A DNA stretch of 8,403 nucleotides, taken from NCBI GenBank assembly GCA_023445955.1, contig JAEXJH010000398.1, forward strand, positions 1 to 8,403, written 5' to 3'. The notes under the pieces were generated by a model. The model saw only the letters and a program-made list of their open reading frames with translations, was not told the origin of the DNA and made no database searches. The stretch comes from Pseudomonadota bacterium (GTDB lineage: Bacteria; Pseudomonadota; Alphaproteobacteria; Caulobacterales; Caulobacteraceae). The position numbers and the translations under genes were made by a program. This document shows, piece by piece, positions 6,033 to 8,403 of this stretch; position 1 is the stretch's first letter; each line of letters begins with the position of its first letter.

Positions 6033-7217
6033 ATGCATAACAAAGACATCGCCCCCGGCGCGTTGAGCCGCAGCCTGACCCTGGCCATGTCGGCCGCCAC
6101 GGGCCTGGCCGTCGCCAACCTCTACTACAGCCAGCCGATGCTGGGCCTGATGCTGAAGGACCTGCCGGGCGGCGTCACGGCGATGATTCCGACCGCAACC
6201 CAGGCCGGCTACGCCGCTGGCCTCTTCCTGCTGGTGCCGTTGGGCGACCTGGTCGAGCGGCGACGACTGATCGTCTTCCAGTTCCTGGCCCTGGCCATCT
6301 CGCTGGTCGCCACGGCCCTGGCGCCGACGGCCGGCCTGATGATCCTGACCTCGCTGCTGCTCGGTGCGGCCGCGACGGTGGCCCAGCAGATCGTGCCCTT
6401 CGCCGCCCACCTAGCCAGTCCCGAGAAGCGTGGCGCGACGGTGGGGACGGTGATGGCCGGCCTGCTGTGCGGCATTCTCCTGAGCCGGACCCTGGCCGGC
6501 TTCGTCGGCGCCCACTACGGCTGGCGGACCATGTTCTGGCTGGCCGCGCCGGTAGCCTTGGCGGCCGGCGGCTGGATGGCCCTGAAGCTGCCGCGCAGCC
6601 ATCCGTCGTCGGGCCTGTCCTATGGCGGGCTGATGGTCTCGCTGGCCCATCTGTGGAGCGAGTTCCCCTCGCTGCGCCTGGCCGTCGCCACCCAGGCCCT
6701 GCTGTTCGCCACCTTCACCGCCTTCTGGACGGTGCTGGCTCTGCACCTGCAGGACTTCCACCTGGGCTCGGACATCGCCGGCCTGTTCGGCGTGATCGGG
6801 GCCGTCGGCATCCTGGCCGCGCCGATCGCCGGCCGCTTCGCCGACAAGCGCGGTCCGCGGCCGGTCATCATGCTGGGCGCGGCCCTGGCCCTGGTCTCGT
6901 GGCTGATCTTCGGAGCGTGGGACGGCGTGCCCGGCCTGATCGCCGGCGTGATCCTGCTGGACTTCGCGATCCAGAGCGTCCTCGTTTCCAACCAGCACAT
7001 CGTCTACGCGCTGAAGCCCGAGGCGCGCGCCAGGCTGAACACCGTCTTCATGGGCGGCATGTTCGTGGGCGGCGCCATCGGCTCGGCCGTGGCCGTGACC
7101 TTGTGGAAGTCGATGGGCTGGACCGGCGTCTGCGCCATGGGCGTGGCGCTGACGGCCACGGCGACGGCGCTGCAGGCGGTGAACCTGTACCGCCGTCGGG
7201 CGCTGAAGCCGGCCTAG
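6033..7217 (+). CDS. MFS exporter of the YnfM/YgaY-like 'NLYYxQP' type
   Basis: An inner-membrane, 12-helix MFS transporter of 394 residues, probably an exporter; substrate unknown. The helix 1 signature [14 protein letters not shown] (24-37) marks a subfamily usually annotated only as MFS transporter. Between helices 2 and 3 it has that subfamily's altered motif [12 protein letters not shown] (69-79), instead of the standard DRxGRK. A motif-C-like [11 protein letters not shown] (147-157) is in helix 5. The matching loop between helices 8 and 9 reads [12 protein letters not shown] (267-278). A central charged loop lies around 186-212. The ATG at 6033 has no ribosome binding site, consistent with leaderless start; ATG at 6087 is an in-frame alternative but would remove most of the region before helix 1. 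Its TAG stop overlaps the stop of the convergent aminotransferase. It is divergent from the Bcr/CflA exporter and is not a recent duplicate of it, since their signatures differ. Confidence 0.9.
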   Translation: MHNKDIAPGALSRSLTLAMSAATGLAVANLYYSQPMLGLMLKDLPGGVTAMIPTATQAGYAAGLFLLVPLGDLVERRRLIVFQFLALAISLVATALAPTAGLMILTSLLLGAAATVAQQIVPFAAHLASPEKRGATVGTVMAGLLCGILLSRTLAGFVGAHYGWRTMFWLAAPVALAAGGWMALKLPRSHPSSGLSYGGLMVSLAHLWSEFPSLRLAVATQALLFATFTAFWTVLALHLQDFHLGSDIAGLFGVIGAVGILAAPIAGRFADKRGPRPVIMLGAALALVSWLIFGAWDGVPGLIAGVILLDFAIQSVLVSNQHIVYALKPEARARLNTVFMGGMFVGGAIGSAVAVTLWKSMGWTGVCAMGVALTATATALQAVNLYRRRALKPA

Positions 7218-7230
7218 CCGTTAAAGGCGC
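7200..7230. repeat. Weak symmetric inverted repeat centred on the shared CTAG stops
   Basis: GCGC at 7200-7203 pairs with GCGC at 7227-7230, and CGGC at 7210-7213 pairs with GCCG at 7217-7220. Both arms are centred on 7215, inside the overlapping stop codons. The stems are only four pairs each, with a loose internal loop, and no T-run follows. It is much weaker than the structure at 4611-4657 and may be chance. Confidence 0.25.
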
Positions 7231-8374
7231 GGATGGCGTCGATGACCTTCTGCTGGTCGGCTTCGGCCAGGTAGGGGTGCATCGGCAGGGCCAGCACCGT
7301 TTCGGCCTTGGCCTCCGTCACCGGCAGGCCGCCAGCCCCGCGCGGGAAGGCCGCGTACGGGGCCTGCACGTGCATCGGGACGGGATAGTAGACCGCCGTC
7401 GGGACGCCTTGCGTCTTCAGGTGCGCGGCCAGGCCGTCGCGGTTCTCGTGCTCGATCACGTACTGCGCCCACACCGAGACGCCGCCCTCGATCACGGCCG
7501 GGGTCGCCAGCACCGCGCCCTTCAGGCCCTCGGCGTAACGGTCCGCCACGGCCTGACGCAGCGTGATTTCCTCGGCGAAGATCGCCAGCTTCTCGATCAG
7601 GATCGCCGCCTGGATCGTGTCGAGGCGCGAGTTCATGCCGATGCGGGTGTTCAGGTACTTGGGGTCGTGGTCGAAGGTCTTGCCTTCCAGGTCCGGACCG
7701 ACCGCCTTGCCGTGGACACGGTAGCTGTCCATCAGGTCCCACAGGACGGCGTCATTGGTCAGCACCGCCCCGCCGTCGCCGTAGCAGCCCAGCGGCTTGG
7801 CCGGGAAGAAGCTGGTGGTGGCGACATCGGCCCAGTGCAACGGGTGCTTGCCGTCGAGCGTGCAGCCGAAACCCTGGGCGCTGTCGGCGATCAGCTTCAA
7901 GCCTTCGCGGTCGCAGATGGCCTTGATGGCCGGATAGTCGGCGGGCTGGCCGAACAGGTCGACGGCGATGACAACCTTCGGCGTCAGCTTGCCCTCGGCC
8001 TTCACCGCAGCGATGGCCGCGTCCAGCTTGGCGGGGTCGAGATTGAAGGTGTCGGGCAACACATCGACGAACACTGGCGTCGCATCCACCCACGGCACGA
8101 CTTCCGGCGTCGCGGCGAAGGTGAAGGACGGGCAGAACACCGCGTCGCCCTTGCCCACGCCCCAGGCCATCAGCGGCAAGGCGATGGCGTCGGTGCCGTT
8201 GGCGCAGGACAGCGCCAGCTTGGCCTGGCCGAATTCGGCGAGCTTGGCCTCGAACTCGCGGACCTGCGGACCCATGACATAGGCGCCGCTGTCCAGCACC
8301 TTGGCGATGGCGGCGTCGATCTTGTCGCGGATCCGGCGCTGCTGCGCGGCGAGGTCGATGAAAGGCATGCTCAT
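7214..8374 (-). CDS. DegT/DnrJ/EryC1/StrS aminotransferase, WbpE-like nucleotide-sugar aminotransferase
   Basis: A cytoplasmic PLP enzyme that transfers an amino group, usually from glutamate, to a keto sugar linked to a nucleotide, supplying an amino sugar for a surface polysaccharide. The 386 residues cover the whole fold. K193 in [15 protein letters not shown] (188-202) is the lysine that binds PLP. D164 in [10 protein letters not shown] contacts the PLP ring nitrogen, and Q167 and S188 sit at conserved cofactor positions. FIDLAAQQ (5-12), SCANGTDA (56-63), [13 protein letters not shown] (247-259), [12 protein letters not shown] (323-334) and LPMHPYL (363-369) closely resemble, from memory, Pseudomonas WbpE. 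WbpE makes the 3-amino group of UDP-GlcNAc3NAcA. A perosamine- or Qui3N-type substrate remains possible. AGAGG eight bases upstream favours ATG at 8374 over the in-frame ATG at 8368. No sugar dehydrogenase, acetyltransferase or glycosyltransferase adjoins it here; partners may lie beyond the right edge. Confidence 0.93.
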   Translation of the reverse strand: MSMPFIDLAAQQRRIRDKIDAAIAKVLDSGAYVMGPQVREFEAKLAEFGQAKLALSCANGTDAIALPLMAWGVGKGDAVFCPSFTFAATPEVVPWVDATPVFVDVLPDTFNLDPAKLDAAIAAVKAEGKLTPKVVIAVDLFGQPADYPAIKAICDREGLKLIADSAQGFGCTLDGKHPLHWADVATTSFFPAKPLGCYGDGGAVLTNDAVLWDLMDSYRVHGKAVGPDLEGKTFDHDPKYLNTRIGMNSRLDTIQAAILIEKLAIFAEEITLRQAVADRYAEGLKGAVLATPAVIEGGVSVWAQYVIEHENRDGLAAHLKTQGVPTAVYYPVPMHVQAPYAAFPRGAGGLPVTEAKAETVLALPMHPYLAEADQQKVIDAIRAFNG

Positions 8375-8382
8375 GGGCGCAG

Positions 8383-8387
8383 CCTCT
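8383..8387 (-). promoter_or_regulatory. Ribosome binding site of the aminotransferase
   Basis: On the minus strand AGAGG lies eight bases before ATG at 8374 and fourteen before ATG at 8368, so the first start is preferred. The remaining 16 bases to the right edge are too short to show a promoter. Confidence 0.6.
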
Positions 8388-8403
8388 AGTGTCGGTTCAT
8401 GAC

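Noticed and set aside
5885..6118. N-terminal extension of the Bcr/CflA exporter by 78 codons
   Set aside because: It would read through the predicted promoter and into the divergent gene, whereas ATG at 5884 has a ribosome binding site and gives a normal family length.
6467..8389. A 640-codon open frame on the plus strand running through two convergent genes
   Set aside because: It overlaps the end of the exporter and the whole aminotransferase in the wrong frame or strand, and gives an Arg/Gly/His-rich product with no motifs.
8399..8403. ATG on the plus strand at the right edge as the start of a divergent gene
   Set aside because: Only five bases remain, so a coding region cannot be supported.

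Overview
The window looks like chromosome of a GC-rich alphaproteobacterium, most likely Caulobacter or a close relative. The basis is the strong GC bias, the protein families present, and several promoter-like sites fitting the Caulobacter housekeeping pattern (TTGACG, a 10-14 base gap, then GCTANAWC). Two genes also look leaderless, which is common in that group. No rRNA, tRNA, CRISPR array, insertion sequence or phage gene is visible. The genus call is inference, since no search could be run.

Seven protein genes fill almost the whole window. From the left: a PaaI-type hotdog thioesterase on the minus strand, cut by the window edge (1-379). A 90-base divergent spacer with two palindromes (380-469) follows. 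Then on the plus strand come an unrecognised two-helix membrane protein (470-1186), an ATP-dependent DNA ligase of the bacterial 'cisplatin damage response' type (1206-2819), and a six-helix hybrid sensor histidine kinase (2878-4632). The kinase runs head-on into a minus-strand Bcr/CflA drug exporter (4634-5884). A 148-base divergent spacer separates that exporter from a second, unrelated MFS exporter on the plus strand (6033-7217). The second exporter meets a minus-strand DegT/WbpE-type sugar aminotransferase (7214-8374), and the two stop codons overlap.

Functionally this is a mixed neighbourhood, not one pathway. The membrane protein and ligase are 19 bases apart and probably share a transcript. 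The two exporters are divergent and may be co-regulated, since both have a CCTATATG -10 element, but no regulator gene lies beside them. The aminotransferase points to a surface-polysaccharide amino sugar, but no glycan partner gene is inside the window.

The most notable non-coding signals are a large stem-loop built from the ends of two convergent genes (4611-4657), a TetR/PsrA-like palindrome over the predicted thioesterase promoter (396-413), and CTAG sites confined almost entirely to gene boundaries. I did not find a clearly new multi-gene system. The best candidate for undescribed biology is the 238-residue membrane protein next to the ligase.
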